Below the pieces are notes generated by a model. The model was not told where the DNA came from. It saw only the letters and a program-made list of their open reading frames with translations, and did not search any database. A stretch of 64,000 nt of DNA from the NCBI GenBank assembly GCA_050249955.1, contig JBFWPN010000015.1, forward strand, positions 1-64,000. Direction: 5' to 3'. Position 1 is the first letter of the stretch. The number at the start of each line of letters is the position of its first letter. This DNA comes from CAVVIG01 sp050249955. Lineage in GTDB: Bacteria; Acidobacteriota; Vicinamibacteria; Vicinamibacterales; CAVVIG01. A program made the position numbers and the translations under genes. Positions 7,850-16,307 of this stretch are shown piece after piece.

Positions 7850-9061
7850 TCACTTGGGTGCGGCCGTCGCAATCCTGATCGTGACGCCAGCAGCACTGGC
7901 CGGTCCTGCTGGTGTTCGCGTCGCCGGCCGTGCCCCAATGACGGTCACCGGGGTTCCGTCAGTCAGGAGACTCGTGGTGAGACTGCCCCGCGGTCCGAGA
8001 TCGACCGGGCCGCCTGACGGACCGCCGCCAGCGAGATAGGCGTGCAGAGCCGCACCGGCCGTGGTCTGCGCACGCACTTCCACACGGCAACGGCCGGCAC
8101 GCGAGGGCAACACAATCTCGCCACCCGTCCGCGCGCGATATTCCAGCACCGTCCGGTCACCTCCGTAACATCCGCCAGGCCCCCCGACCGTGTCTCGTAC
8201 GACCACCTCTACAGCGTCCGGCACATCGGCAGCGGGCAGGTTCGATGCGAACACGGTGGCACCGTCGCGTGCCGGGACGGACGCGTTCGGAGCAGATGCC
8301 TGCGCTGTGCCGTCGCGTGCTGGCTGCCGCGTCACGGTGAGTGGCGTCTGATTCGGGGGCCTCGGTGTGGCGACTGGCAATCCGGCCGACGTCCACCACG
8401 CAACGCCACCCATCAGGACGAGCGACGCGGCTGCCGCGGACACCCGCAGGCGTCCCCCATGACGAGGCGTGCGGGCTGTAGGTGGTGGCATGGTGCCGTC
8501 GCGCACGTCTTCCGGCATCCCGGCCTTCGAGATGAACCGCACACGCACTCCTCTCTGGCGGAGGGCGGCCAGCAGGTCGGGGTCGGCCTGTGCGCGATTG
8601 TGCTCCGGGAGCAGCAGGCACACGGCCGGGTGTCCAGCCGGCGCGGTCGAGAGCCAGGCGTCCAGCACCCGGAGCTTCTGCGAAATGCCGTCGACGCCGC
8701 GGACGTTCAGGTCCGCGTCCACCTCACCGGTGGCCACCCACAGCGCCGACGCATCGGTCTCGGCGCCAGCCAGCCGGCGATCCTGGCGAAGCACATGTGC
8801 GAGGAACACCGGCAGATGGAAGCTGCGGCCGTCAGTGACCTCCGAATCGACGTCCATCCGGAAGGCATCGGTGCCGGTCACCTGTGCGATCACGCCGGTC
8901 CCTCGCCTGACAAACCGGTTGTACTCGCGGCTCACGCCGGTCTCCACCGACGTCCGGTCGATGCACATCACCGAACGAGCCGAGTTCTCCTCCGGTTCTA
9001 CCCGCTGGATGACGACCAGTGATCCCGTCGTCAGGATCGCCACCCTGATCGGCGAGTTCAT
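7850..9061 (-). CDS. membrane-anchored protein with a Lon-type Ser-Lys protease fold, no ATPase
   Basis: The protein is 403 aa. Residues about 47-180 resemble the Lon (S16) proteolytic domain: DGRS with Ser80 in the place of the DGPS nucleophile, VATGEVDADLNVRG like AMTGEITLRGQV, then GISQKLRV with Lys129 in the place of the catalytic Lys of GGLKEKLL, then LLLPEHN like LIPxEN. The distance from TGE to Lys equals that in E. coli Lon. There is no AAA+ module. One membrane helix follows (about 206-224), then a Pro/Thr-rich linker and a beta-rich C-terminal domain of about 130 residues. The ATG at 9061 overlaps the upstream stop (ATGA). It is the last gene of the long minus-strand run. Whether it is an active protease is inference from the retained dyad. 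Confidence 0.65.
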   Translation of the reverse strand: MNSPIRVAILTTGSLVVIQRVEPEENSARSVMCIDRTSVETGVSREYNRFVRRGTGVIAQVTGTDAFRMDVDSEVTDGRSFHLPVFLAHVLRQDRRLAGAETDASALWVATGEVDADLNVRGVDGISQKLRVLDAWLSTAPAGHPAVCLLLPEHNRAQADPDLLAALRQRGVRVRFISKAGMPEDVRDGTMPPPTARTPRHGGRLRVSAAAASLVLMGGVAWWTSAGLPVATPRPPNQTPLTVTRQPARDGTAQASAPNASVPARDGATVFASNLPAADVPDAVEVVVRDTVGGPGGCYGGDRTVLEYRARTGGEIVLPSRAGRCRVEVRAQTTAGAALHAYLAGGGPSGGPVDLGPRGSLTTSLLTDGTPVTVIGARPATRTPAGPASAAGVTIRIATAAPK

Positions 9062-9600
9062 CGCAGCCACAGTTTGGAGGAGTCGGCGCTCAGCAGGACG
9101 TAGGCCGCCGACCGGCGGTCGATGAGCGCCTCCACCTCCTCGCCTTCGTCGATGAAGGTAATCGATTGGAGGTCACCGTCGTCACCGCGCAGCACGAGTT
9201 CGTGAACCGGCCGCATCCGTGGAGGGGCGAGCACGCGCACGATGAGGGTGTTGGGCTCCACCGACGACTCCGCCCACTCGACCTCCACGCCCATCTCCGC
9301 CTGGCGCCGGCGGCCGATCGGGCCGGAACTGGCGGCCATCGCCTTGGGAATGCCGATCGTCGCGTAGTGGTCGAGAAGCCGATCCAGCGCCTCCCGCAGC
9401 GCCGGGTCGGCCCGCAGGGCCGAGCGCAGGGCCGTGGTGGGCGTGCGCGCCGGGCGGCTCCTGGCATAGTCGGCGAGGTCCGCGACCGTCACGCGTCCCG
9501 AGTCGGCGGGAGCCATGCCCTCGTCTGCCAACGCGAGCCGGGTTGCCGCCCGCGTGATGATGGCGTGGCGGTGTTCGGATGTCATCTCTGCCCACTTCAT
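9058..9600 (-). CDS. hypothetical cytoplasmic protein
   Basis: This is a 180-aa protein of unknown family with no signal peptide or membrane segment. The first 100 residues look helical and Ala/Arg-rich (ADLADYARSRPARTPTTALRSALRADPALREALDRLL); the last 80 look like a small beta domain (LIVRVLAPPRMRPVHELVLRG...FIDEGEEVEALIDRRSAAYVLLS). It overlaps the genes on both sides by the ATGA arrangement, so it is translated together with the Lon-fold protein and its upstream partner. A structural or adaptor role for that protein would be a guess. Confidence 0.65.
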   Translation of the reverse strand: MKWAEMTSEHRHAIITRAATRLALADEGMAPADSGRVTVADLADYARSRPARTPTTALRSALRADPALREALDRLLDHYATIGIPKAMAASSGPIGRRRQAEMGVEVEWAESSVEPNTLIVRVLAPPRMRPVHELVLRGDDGDLQSITFIDEGEEVEALIDRRSAAYVLLSADSSKLWLR

Positions 9601-10724
9601 AGCGCGTGCTCCACACCAGGCATGAACCCGTGCACACGCCCGAGCGCCGCACAGAACCGCTGGTGTTCTTCAGCAAATGCGTCCCCGTCCCGCCGTGTGT
9701 TCACCGCGGCGCTGAGCCGACCGGCCAGTTCGGACACGGCCCGGCACAGCAGGATGGCGTGGCCGGCGGCCTCGGTGAGATCCATGGGCTCGGCCTCGCG
9801 CTCGAGCCCCCCGAAACCCTTGCGGCGCCGGAGCTGGTACCACGCCGTCCGCCCGGTCTCGAGGGCGCGGCCGAGCGGTCCGTCCGGCTCGGTGCCAGCG
9901 AGGGTGGCCTCATCGATCGCGGTTCGGTCGAGCACCAGGCCGGCCGGGAGGCAGGCGCGCACCTCCTCGGGCGAGAGATCGCCGAGCTCCCGTACGAGCC
10001 CAAGCGCGTCGAGCCGCCTGCCGACGTTCCAGAGCAGATAGACGCTTGCCCGCCCAAACGACTGGAGCCTGGCGCCTGCCGCAGCCAGCGCATCCATCGT
10101 GACGGCGTAGGTGGCACCACCGGCGGCAACCACACTCGCCAGGTCCCGACCATCACGCTTGGCCTGTACGACCCGTTCCTCCATCGGCCCGAAGGTCATG
10201 GCGCGCGCCCGCGACAGGTTGAGGCCCCGGATCGGTGCGAACTCCACGAGCTGCTGGTGGGCCGTTCTCCGGTCGGCACGCGACAGCAGCTCGACGATCA
10301 ACGGATGGCTGAGTGCCGCAGACAGCCCCGCGCTCCGGTCCGGCAGGCGCTCGACGTCCGTGTCGACGGCGAGGTCGTCGATGGCAAACGCTCCGACGAC
10401 GCGAGCCGCGGTGGCTGCCTCGTCCACTTCCGCCGACAGGGCCGCGATCTGACGCATCAGGACCGTGAAGCGTGTCTGTCCCGTGGTCGTGGCGAGATCG
10501 ACCCAGGCCTGAAGCACGTGATCGTCTCCGAGCGCGTCCAGTGAGAAGTCGCCGCCGGCCACCTGTTCGAGGGTCCGGACGAGTGCGAAGAGCGCCCGCG
10601 CCTCGTGATCGCTGAGGGCGGTGCTCGAGCTGAGCGTCGAGAGCGCCTTCGTCAGGTCGGTGTTGAGCCGCCGGGCCGAGACGGCCGGCGCTTCGTCGAC
10701 CGACGTGCCGAGCCAGTCGAGCAT
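9597..10724 (-). CDS. hypothetical cytoplasmic protein, probably the 3' part of a frameshifted gene
   Basis: This 375-aa product is mostly helical, with no signal peptide or membrane segment, and no family is recognised. In the same frame the sequence stays open and protein-like upstream of the ATG (HRVFLATIPELCCFGFIAIEVATSV), and that stretch continues the N-terminal gene 10652-11137 if one base is added in the C-run at 10800-10803. The ATG at 10724 has no clear ribosome site. The reading is therefore that this is the C-terminal about 400 residues of a roughly 513-aa protein. The stop overlaps the next gene (ATGA). Confidence 0.6.
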   Translation of the reverse strand: MLDWLGTSVDEAPAVSARRLNTDLTKALSTLSSSTALSDHEARALFALVRTLEQVAGGDFSLDALGDDHVLQAWVDLATTTGQTRFTVLMRQIAALSAEVDEAATAARVVGAFAIDDLAVDTDVERLPDRSAGLSAALSHPLIVELLSRADRRTAHQQLVEFAPIRGLNLSRARAMTFGPMEERVVQAKRDGRDLASVVAAGGATYAVTMDALAAAGARLQSFGRASVYLLWNVGRRLDALGLVRELGDLSPEEVRACLPAGLVLDRTAIDEATLAGTEPDGPLGRALETGRTAWYQLRRRKGFGGLEREAEPMDLTEAAGHAILLCRAVSELAGRLSAAVNTRRDGDAFAEEHQRFCAALGRVHGFMPGVEHAL

Positions 10725-11137
10725 GACCGACGTCGCGACCTCGATCGCGATGAAGCCGAAGCAGCAGAGTTCGGGAATCGTGGCCAGGAAGACCCGATGC
10801 CCCGGATTGCCCGGTCGGTGAGTGCATCTGCCTCGAGCCAGCCGGGTGCCGCCGACGCATATGTCCGACGGACCTGCGACGTGAAGAGCGGCGGCTCGAA
10901 GCAGAGGTGCATCGGTTCGATCCCGGCTGCGCGGCTCAGTGCGAAGAACTGCGCGAAGCGGTAGACCAGGTGCCGTCGGTCCCCTGTCGCGAGCTGCCGA
11001 AGCACGCTGCGTCGAAGTGCCACCGCGCGAGGGGCGTGATGCTCCTGCTGGTGGTCGCGGACACGGGCCACATAGTCGTCCGCCGCCTCGGTGAACGAGC
11101 GTCCGCGCTGCGCGGCAAACTGTGCACGGACGGTCAT
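10652..11137 (-). CDS. N-terminal part of the frameshifted hypothetical protein
   Basis: The first 112 codons look like a real cytoplasmic protein (YRFAQFFALSRAAGIEPMHLCFEPP...). After that the translation turns into a Ser/Arg-rich stretch typical of out-of-frame reading and stops at 10652. The good frame resumes one base over and joins the 9597-10724 product. The break falls at CCCC (10800-10803). The ATG overlaps the stop of the upstream transglycosylase-like gene (ATGA at 11134-11137), so it belongs to the same transcript. The cause may be a sequencing error, a real mutation or a programmed shift. Confidence 0.5.
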   Translation of the reverse strand: MTVRAQFAAQRGRSFTEAADDYVARVRDHQQEHHAPRAVALRRSVLRQLATGDRRHLVYRFAQFFALSRAAGIEPMHLCFEPPLFTSQVRRTYASAAPGWLEADALTDRAIRGIGSSWPRFPNSAASASSRSRSRRRSCSTGSARRSTKRRPSRPGGSTPT

Positions 11138-11814
11138 CGCCTGCCGCGCCGTGCTGGCTTGCCCTGTTCCATCGAGCCCCGGAGGGCGCGCCTGAAGCTC
11201 AGGCGGGCCTGCGTCATGTCATCGAGCAGGCTCCGGTGGGTGGCGCCACCGGTCACCGCGTCGGGGGCAGTCGACACGGCCTCGGCCTCCGTGGCCTTCA
11301 CGACCAGCGCGCGGACCGACCGGTCGCGTGCGTACTCGGCCCACAGACGCATCACCCGGTCGATCTCAGACCTGGCCTGGCTCGGCAGGGGCTCGTCGAT
11401 CCCGGCGGATCCGGTGGTGTAGTGCGCGAGCACGACCCGCCAGTCACCGCCGTGGCGCTGGTGAAGGCGTGCCAGATACATGATGCCGACCTCGATGTTG
11501 AGCGACGCGTCCCACAGATCGTCCGGGGCGATCCCGAACTCGTACCGTGACGCTGCCGGCCTTACCTGCATGACGCCGCGCGCACCACTGCGCCCCAGCG
11601 CGTCCGGGTCGAACCCGGACTGAGCCCCGGCAACCGCCAGCGCCAGTTCTGGAGGCACGATGCCCTGTGCGACCGCCTCGCCGACGATCATCGCCTTGAC
11701 TTCGTCTGGCGTCGGCAGTGGCGCGGTTGCGCGGGATCCATCCTGTGCCGAGAGGGGCAGGGGACTCAGAAGTGCGACCGATACCAGTGCGGTCCACAGT
11801 GCGAGGCGTGACAT
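11134..11814 (-). CDS. secreted lytic-transglycosylase-like protein lacking the catalytic Glu
   Basis: This 226-aa protein has a signal peptide (about residues 1-23, cleavage near LSAQ) and a goose-lysozyme/SLT-type domain: VPPELALAVAGAQSGFDPDALGRSGARGVMQVRP, then the helix with GIMYLARLHQRHGGDWRVVLAHYTTG. In active enzymes the first motif reads ESxFxP, with Glu as general acid; here the codon is CAG, giving Gln65. The domain is therefore probably inactive as a transglycosylase but may still bind peptidoglycan. The start at 11814 is set by the signal peptide; the frame is open much further upstream but that part is a shadow of the neighbouring gene. Its stop overlaps the downstream gene. Confidence 0.8.
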   Translation of the reverse strand: MSRLALWTALVSVALLSPLPLSAQDGSRATAPLPTPDEVKAMIVGEAVAQGIVPPELALAVAGAQSGFDPDALGRSGARGVMQVRPAASRYEFGIAPDDLWDASLNIEVGIMYLARLHQRHGGDWRVVLAHYTTGSAGIDEPLPSQARSEIDRVMRLWAEYARDRSVRALVVKATEAEAVSTAPDAVTGGATHRSLLDDMTQARLSFRRALRGSMEQGKPARRGRR

Positions 11815-11897
11815 GTCGGGCACCTTCGATTGGAATGAGCGCGGTGAGGAGAGGAGCTCCGGACAGGGTGTCCGGAGCCCGTGGAAGACGCGGTCTG

Positions 11898-12872
11898 CTA
11901 CCGGAAGCGCCGGCCAGGCGTTGCCGGACGATAGCCATCGTCGACGATCCGGTCGACGGTGAACGTGTCGCCGGCGGTCGAGATCTTGATCTTGCTCAGG
12001 CTGTAGCCGCGATCCTCCATCATGAGGTGCAGCCACTCCAGCACCTTGTCGGCCTTTGCCCGCGTCGTGAGGTTGATGGAGAAGGAGCCGGTCCCGCCGG
12101 CCGGCGTGCCGATCTCCAGCGTCTCCGGGAACTCGTTCTCCATGATCGCCTTCAGCGGCAGCACCTCCTCCATCTGGAAGTGCTCGAATGCCACGACGAA
12201 GTTGTTGATCAGGCCATTGCCGCCAGCCGCTCCGCGGCCGGTCACGACGCCGCCAGGGGCGGGCGTCGCTCGGAGGGCCTGCTGGTCGAGCATCTTCCGG
12301 AGCGTGTCGGCCAGGTTCAGTGCCACCTTGCGCGCGTTGTCCCCGACGACGTCCTCGATGCAGACGTCGGTACAACCCTTCCGGGCCGGAAACTCGAGCG
12401 CGGGCGCCTCCCAGCCACCGAGGTAGGTATTGGTGTTGGCGTCGATCAGTTCACCGGTCATCCGTACCTGTGCCTTCGTGCCGAAACCGAGGTCGCTCGC
12501 CGTGGCGCGGGTCTTCACGAGCACGAGCACGCGTGGGCAGAGCGTGGCCTTGTTCGCGGTGCACGCCCACTTGGCCAGCTCGATGGACTTCTGCTTCGGC
12601 AGCCGGTCCTCGCGGTCGCCGCCCATCTCGGCCAGCACCGCATCCTCGAAGACCATCATGTAGCCGAAACGCTTCATCTCTTCGAGCAGCGGAATCTGGG
12701 TGCGGTGGTAGATGTCGGAGGAGCGGATGACGCTCAATGGGTCCGCATCGTCTGCGGCGATCATGACCCGCACGCCGTTGAAGGTCGGCTGCGCGGTCGC
12801 CACGGACGGGGCCAGGGCACCGAAGCCAGCCAGGCTGAGGCCCACCGTCACCAGGGTCTTCATCGTGTTCAT
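11898..12872 (-). CDS. secreted protein of unknown function, CsgG/FlgT-like in style
   Basis: This is a protein of about 324 aa with a signal peptide (MKTLVTVGLSLAGFGALAPSVATAQ). The mature part begins with alternating strands and helices (NGVRVMIAADDADPLSVIRSSDIYHRTQIPLLEEMKRFGY), continues with CxPRVLVLVK...VRMTGELIDANTNTYLGGW, and ends in a separate domain after a Gly-rich linker (LINNFVVAFEHFQMEEVLPLKAIM...). The order, with a strand describing modification of a value by an environment-dependent trait, resembles CsgG/FlgT/LPP20-type envelope proteins, but the match is loose. The second of two adjacent ATGs (12875 and 12872) is better spaced from the GGAG site. It is part of the long operon. 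Confidence 0.7.
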   Translation of the reverse strand: MNTMKTLVTVGLSLAGFGALAPSVATAQPTFNGVRVMIAADDADPLSVIRSSDIYHRTQIPLLEEMKRFGYMMVFEDAVLAEMGGDREDRLPKQKSIELAKWACTANKATLCPRVLVLVKTRATASDLGFGTKAQVRMTGELIDANTNTYLGGWEAPALEFPARKGCTDVCIEDVVGDNARKVALNLADTLRKMLDQQALRATPAPGGVVTGRGAAGGNGLINNFVVAFEHFQMEEVLPLKAIMENEFPETLEIGTPAGGTGSFSINLTTRAKADKVLEWLHLMMEDRGYSLSKIKISTAGDTFTVDRIVDDGYRPATPGRRFR

Positions 12873-12947
12873 CATTCGTCTCCGTATCAAGGTCTCGGGA
12901 ACTGCGTGTGCCCCTGCCAATGTGCGGGCCAGGGAGGAATCTGTCGG

Positions 12948-13841
12948 TCAGTGCGATCGAACCTGCCTGGCTGCTTCGAGGTCGGCCAGGGCTTGCGCTT
13001 TCGCCTGCTTCGTGCCGCCCTCGTCCTGTTCGTCACCCTCGGCGTTGGCGACGACCGTGGAGATGCCGCCGCGCAGGGCCACCGAGTCGGTGACGGTGGT
13101 CCGGGCCCGCGCGGATCGGTCTGGCATCTCCTGCGCGAAGTCCGAGGCCAGGCCCGCCCGTTCGCTCGCGAGCGCGAGCTGGGCTCGCTCCTGGTTGGTG
13201 GCGGCGGAGAAGCCCTTCCCGAAAAGGCTGCCGCCCACGACGGCGGTGATGGCGTAGTACTCGGCCTCGTGCAGGCTGGTCTGCGGACGCTTCAGGTGGC
13301 CCGTCACCACCGGGTCGGTCCGCATCGAGTCCTTCATCTGCTGGACCTCGAGCAGGAGCGCCTGGCTCTCGGCTGACGCCTCGCGAATGACCACCTCCGT
13401 CTTGTCGGGATCGCTGATCCCGAGCCCGATGAAGGCGCGCTCGAGTTCGGCAATCGGTACGAGGAAGGTTCGCTGGCGCCCGAGCGCCACCTGCACGGCG
13501 TCCACCCCTTTCGCGGCGGAGTACGCGGCGCGGTCGATCATCCGGCCGGTCAGGAGCAGCGTCTCCTCGAGCGCCTGGGTGCGGCAGACGGCGTTCGGCT
13601 CGGGCATCGGCACGCCGGCCGGTGGAGCCGACCGGCGCCGGAGCCGTCCGATGCCGCGGCCAATCGCGCCGGCGGCTTTCCTGGCGGTCGCCTCGACCGC
13701 TCCCGAGCCGGGGAAGAGGTGCCCGGCACACGGGAAGTCCATCGCGTACTGCGCGGGCAGTTGCTGTGCGCTAGCGTCTGGGGCCACTCCCAGCACCACG
13801 CCCACACTCAGGGTGGTGGCAATCACGAGTCTGCTGGCCAT
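12948..13841 (-). CDS. secreted helical protein of unknown function
   Basis: This 297-aa protein has a signal peptide ending near DASAQQ. Two Cys in the mature N-terminal part (FPCAGH and AVCRTQ) could form a disulphide. The remainder is strongly helical and charged (ERAQLALASERAGLASDFAQEM) with a basic Arg-rich segment (IGRLRRRSAPP) near residue 68. No family is recognised. GGAGA precedes the ATG. It lies 26 bases from the upstream stop and about 75 from the downstream start, in line with one transcript. An envelope location is inferred from the signal peptide. Confidence 0.7.
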   Translation of the reverse strand: MASRLVIATTLSVGVVLGVAPDASAQQLPAQYAMDFPCAGHLFPGSGAVEATARKAAGAIGRGIGRLRRRSAPPAGVPMPEPNAVCRTQALEETLLLTGRMIDRAAYSAAKGVDAVQVALGRQRTFLVPIAELERAFIGLGISDPDKTEVVIREASAESQALLLEVQQMKDSMRTDPVVTGHLKRPQTSLHEAEYYAITAVVGGSLFGKGFSAATNQERAQLALASERAGLASDFAQEMPDRSARARTTVTDSVALRGGISTVVANAEGDEQDEGGTKQAKAQALADLEAARQVRSH

Positions 13842-13867
13842 TGATGTCTCCAGTGTCAGCGCCGGGT

Positions 13868-14863
13868 TCAGGGCGCCGTACAGCCGTCTGTATGTGTGAA
13901 GGTGGACAGTTTCTGAGCGAGCTTCGGCCCGATGGTGCCAACCATCCGGCTCACCAACGTCCGCGCCGCCTCTTCATAGCCGCCGTTGCTGTCGAAAATC
14001 GGCTGTGGCCGGTCGTCGTGATCGGTGCCGATCAGCGTCAGGTCGCGGCTCAGGGCGACGTAGGTCACCTGCACGGTTCCCCGGACGTCGGCGAACCCTT
14101 TTTCCGCGTCGACCCGGTGCGATAACCGCAGGGTGCCGATGACCATCAGGCCTCCACAGGCGCGCCACCGCTGAAGTTCGGGTGCGTCCGCAGCGGGCTC
14201 GGCCAGTGCCGTGCCCAGCCACCGGCTCAAGACCGTTCGAGCCTCGCTTGCCGAGCCGAACACCGTCTCTTTGGTGCCACCGGCACCGACGGTGTACTGA
14301 CCGAGGGAGGTCTTGAGCCTCACGAATGCATCCTGGTACTCGGGCAGGCTTACCGGGAGGAGTGACGCGCGGCTGATCCAGCTCTCGATGCCAGCCTTGG
14401 CCGCGTCCGCGAGGTCCTCGTCCGTGCGAGGTGCGTCATCGCCAGGTCCGATGCGTTCGGCCCGGAGGATGACGCCGACGGGCACGTCGGCTGCGGCGGA
14501 CACGCACGACTCGAGCGCGTCTGCCACGGCTGCGCGGCGGTATCGCACGGAGAATGGAACCCGGCAGCGTTCCGGGCCGTCCCGCTTCACGTCCTTCTTC
14601 CGCAGAGTCACTTCGAGCATCGCCCCTGCCTTCAGCTCCGCGCACTGGCGCAGGGGTGTGGTGCCCTTGAGGCGCAGGTCCGCGAGGGCGCGCTCCCAGG
14701 CTGCAGCCGTGGCCCGTGTGGCCGCGTCCCTCACGCAGTCGTCGCCGCGTCCACTGCCTGCCAGCGAGACCTCTGGCAGATCCACCCATCCCTGGCCATG
14801 AGCCCGGCCGACTCCGAGCAGCATCAGTGAGGCAGCGAGGGCACAGGCCGAGAGTGTCTTCAT
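13868..14863 (-). CDS. secreted protein of unknown function, LPP20/FlgT-like N-terminus
   Basis: This 331-aa protein has a clear signal peptide (MKTLSACALAASLMLLGVGRAHGQ). It starts with GRGDDCVRDAATRATAAAWERALADLR, like the repeated helix of LPP20/FlgT-type proteins, and ends with RGTVQVTYVALSRDLTLIGTDHDD and GYEEAARTLVSRMVGTIGPKLAQKL, a similar helix at the other end. Several Cys residues occur singly. GGAG precedes the ATG. It follows the 459-aa gene by only 12 bases. With the two other secreted proteins downstream it suggests an envelope complex, but function is unknown. Confidence 0.7.
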   Translation of the reverse strand: MKTLSACALAASLMLLGVGRAHGQGWVDLPEVSLAGSGRGDDCVRDAATRATAAAWERALADLRLKGTTPLRQCAELKAGAMLEVTLRKKDVKRDGPERCRVPFSVRYRRAAVADALESCVSAAADVPVGVILRAERIGPGDDAPRTDEDLADAAKAGIESWISRASLLPVSLPEYQDAFVRLKTSLGQYTVGAGGTKETVFGSASEARTVLSRWLGTALAEPAADAPELQRWRACGGLMVIGTLRLSHRVDAEKGFADVRGTVQVTYVALSRDLTLIGTDHDDRPQPIFDSNGGYEEAARTLVSRMVGTIGPKLAQKLSTFTHTDGCTAP

Positions 14864-14875
14864 GCGAGGCTGCTC

Positions 14876-16255
14876 CTATCGGACGGCGAGTCCCTGGGCC
14901 GCTCGTCGCGCGGCACGCAGGAACAGCAGTTGGCGCGACTCAACGTCCGGGAGGGGGGCGCTGAGTGGACGGCCTTTGTCCGTCTCGGTGCCAAGACCGT
15001 CCTTCCGACTGAGTGGCTCGGATGACAGGGTGGCGCACGTCTCCGGGTCCGTTCGGAATACCTGGGCACCGACCGATGCCGTGTAGGTGTCGTCCGCCGT
15101 GATGTTGTTCCGGTCCGGATGGCTCGACCGACCCAGTCCGGTGAGCACCGCCACCGTCTTGTTGGTCGCGCGGCGGGGGTCGAACGCGATGGTGGTGATG
15201 GGCATGAGCCCGGACATCGCCTCCGCAGGGAGCGACAGCTTGTACCTGAGGATGCTGTCTGTCTTGAGCAGCGCTTCGTCCCAGCTCACCGGAGGCAGGA
15301 CCCTGTAGCCACGGTTCGAGAGCGACTCGCTCACGGCGCTGACGAGCAGGCCGGTCATCGCTTCGCATCCCTCCGACGAGCAATGCACGTCGGGGCGGCA
15401 GGCATTGCCCACCACGGCCGTGAGTGGCGGCGCCCCGGTTGGTGCCTGCCAGCCGAATTCGCTGGCTGCGAATGCGCCCGCACTCGAGCCGGCAGCCAGC
15501 ACGGCGCCGGTCACTGCGTACGCGTCCCTGGCCTTGTCCGCCTCGCGTGGGTCCGAGGCGGCCATGAGGCCCTGCATCCGTATCAGCGCCTGCTCGGCGG
15601 CGGCGGCATAGACGGCCCGGTAATGGGGCCCCCACGATTGTCCTGGATCCCTGAGCTGCGCAGCCCCTGCCCGCACGCTCAGCGTGGAGGTCGACAGCAG
15701 GATCGTGCCCGAGGCGTTGTCGAGGAGGCTGGCGTTGACGCTGGCGAAGGTGAATGGGTGATGGAACACGCCTCTGGACGACGGCACCTTCTGGTCCGCA
15801 TGGTGCTCGAACCCGCCCGTGAGGACGAGGACGAAGACGTGCTCGAACGCTGCCAGCATCTCGCCGGGATCCTCCACGTCGCGTCGACCGGTCGCGTCGC
15901 GGAACGCGGCTGCCAGCGTGCTGGCATCGAAGACCAGTTGGTGGGTCGACCATCGGCTCGCCGGCGCGATGAACGCCTTACCGGCGGCATCGCGCACACG
16001 GCCCTCCAGTTCACGTCCCTCAGCCGCCAGCCCGGCTCGGCGCTCCAGCAGGTCGCTCAACCACTGATGTCGTGTGGCATCGAAATAGCCGAAGCCGGCG
16101 AATACGATCACGGCCCGGGCCGGGTCGTGTTTCTGCGCAGACGCCGTGGGAGCGGTCAGCAGCGACAGGCCGGCACACAGCAGGACCGCTGCGAGCGGTC
16201 TCCGCAGGCGCGCCAGCGCCGCTCCCGGTGCAATGTTCTCGATGTGGAGTGTCAC
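14876..16255 (-). CDS. secreted protein of unknown function
   Basis: This is a 459-aa protein whose signal-like hydrophobic segment ends at about TASAQK. The mature part starts with ARAVIVFAGFGYFDATRHQWL and has several alpha/beta stretches (FEHVFVLVLTGGFEH, GTILLSTSTLSV), two CxxxxxC-type Cys groups (NACRPDVHCSSEGCEA) and a C-terminal strand region (TIAFDPRRATNKTVAVLTG). It reads like an assembly or partner protein with paired Cys, but no family is recognised. The start is a GTG at 16255 with a weak AGAGG site; earlier in-frame starts would overlap the protease gene. It is the second gene of the operon. Confidence 0.65.
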   Translation of the reverse strand: MTLHIENIAPGAALARLRRPLAAVLLCAGLSLLTAPTASAQKHDPARAVIVFAGFGYFDATRHQWLSDLLERRAGLAAEGRELEGRVRDAAGKAFIAPASRWSTHQLVFDASTLAAAFRDATGRRDVEDPGEMLAAFEHVFVLVLTGGFEHHADQKVPSSRGVFHHPFTFASVNASLLDNASGTILLSTSTLSVRAGAAQLRDPGQSWGPHYRAVYAAAAEQALIRMQGLMAASDPREADKARDAYAVTGAVLAAGSSAGAFAASEFGWQAPTGAPPLTAVVGNACRPDVHCSSEGCEAMTGLLVSAVSESLSNRGYRVLPPVSWDEALLKTDSILRYKLSLPAEAMSGLMPITTIAFDPRRATNKTVAVLTGLGRSSHPDRNNITADDTYTASVGAQVFRTDPETCATLSSEPLSRKDGLGTETDKGRPLSAPLPDVESRQLLFLRAARRAAQGLAVR

Positions 16256-16307
16256 TTCAGCCTCTGTACCGTCGGAACTGGCACCTGGCGTGGTCGCGTC
16301 GTGCCGC

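Noticed and set aside
11815..12375. Longer start for the transglycosylase-like gene
   Set aside because: The extra residues are a frame-shifted reading of the upstream gene; the signal peptide fixes the start at 11814.
11718..13376. 552-codon plus-strand frame across the secreted-protein genes
   Set aside because: It lies opposite well-formed minus-strand genes with signal peptides and ribosome sites; its translation has no domain and biased composition.
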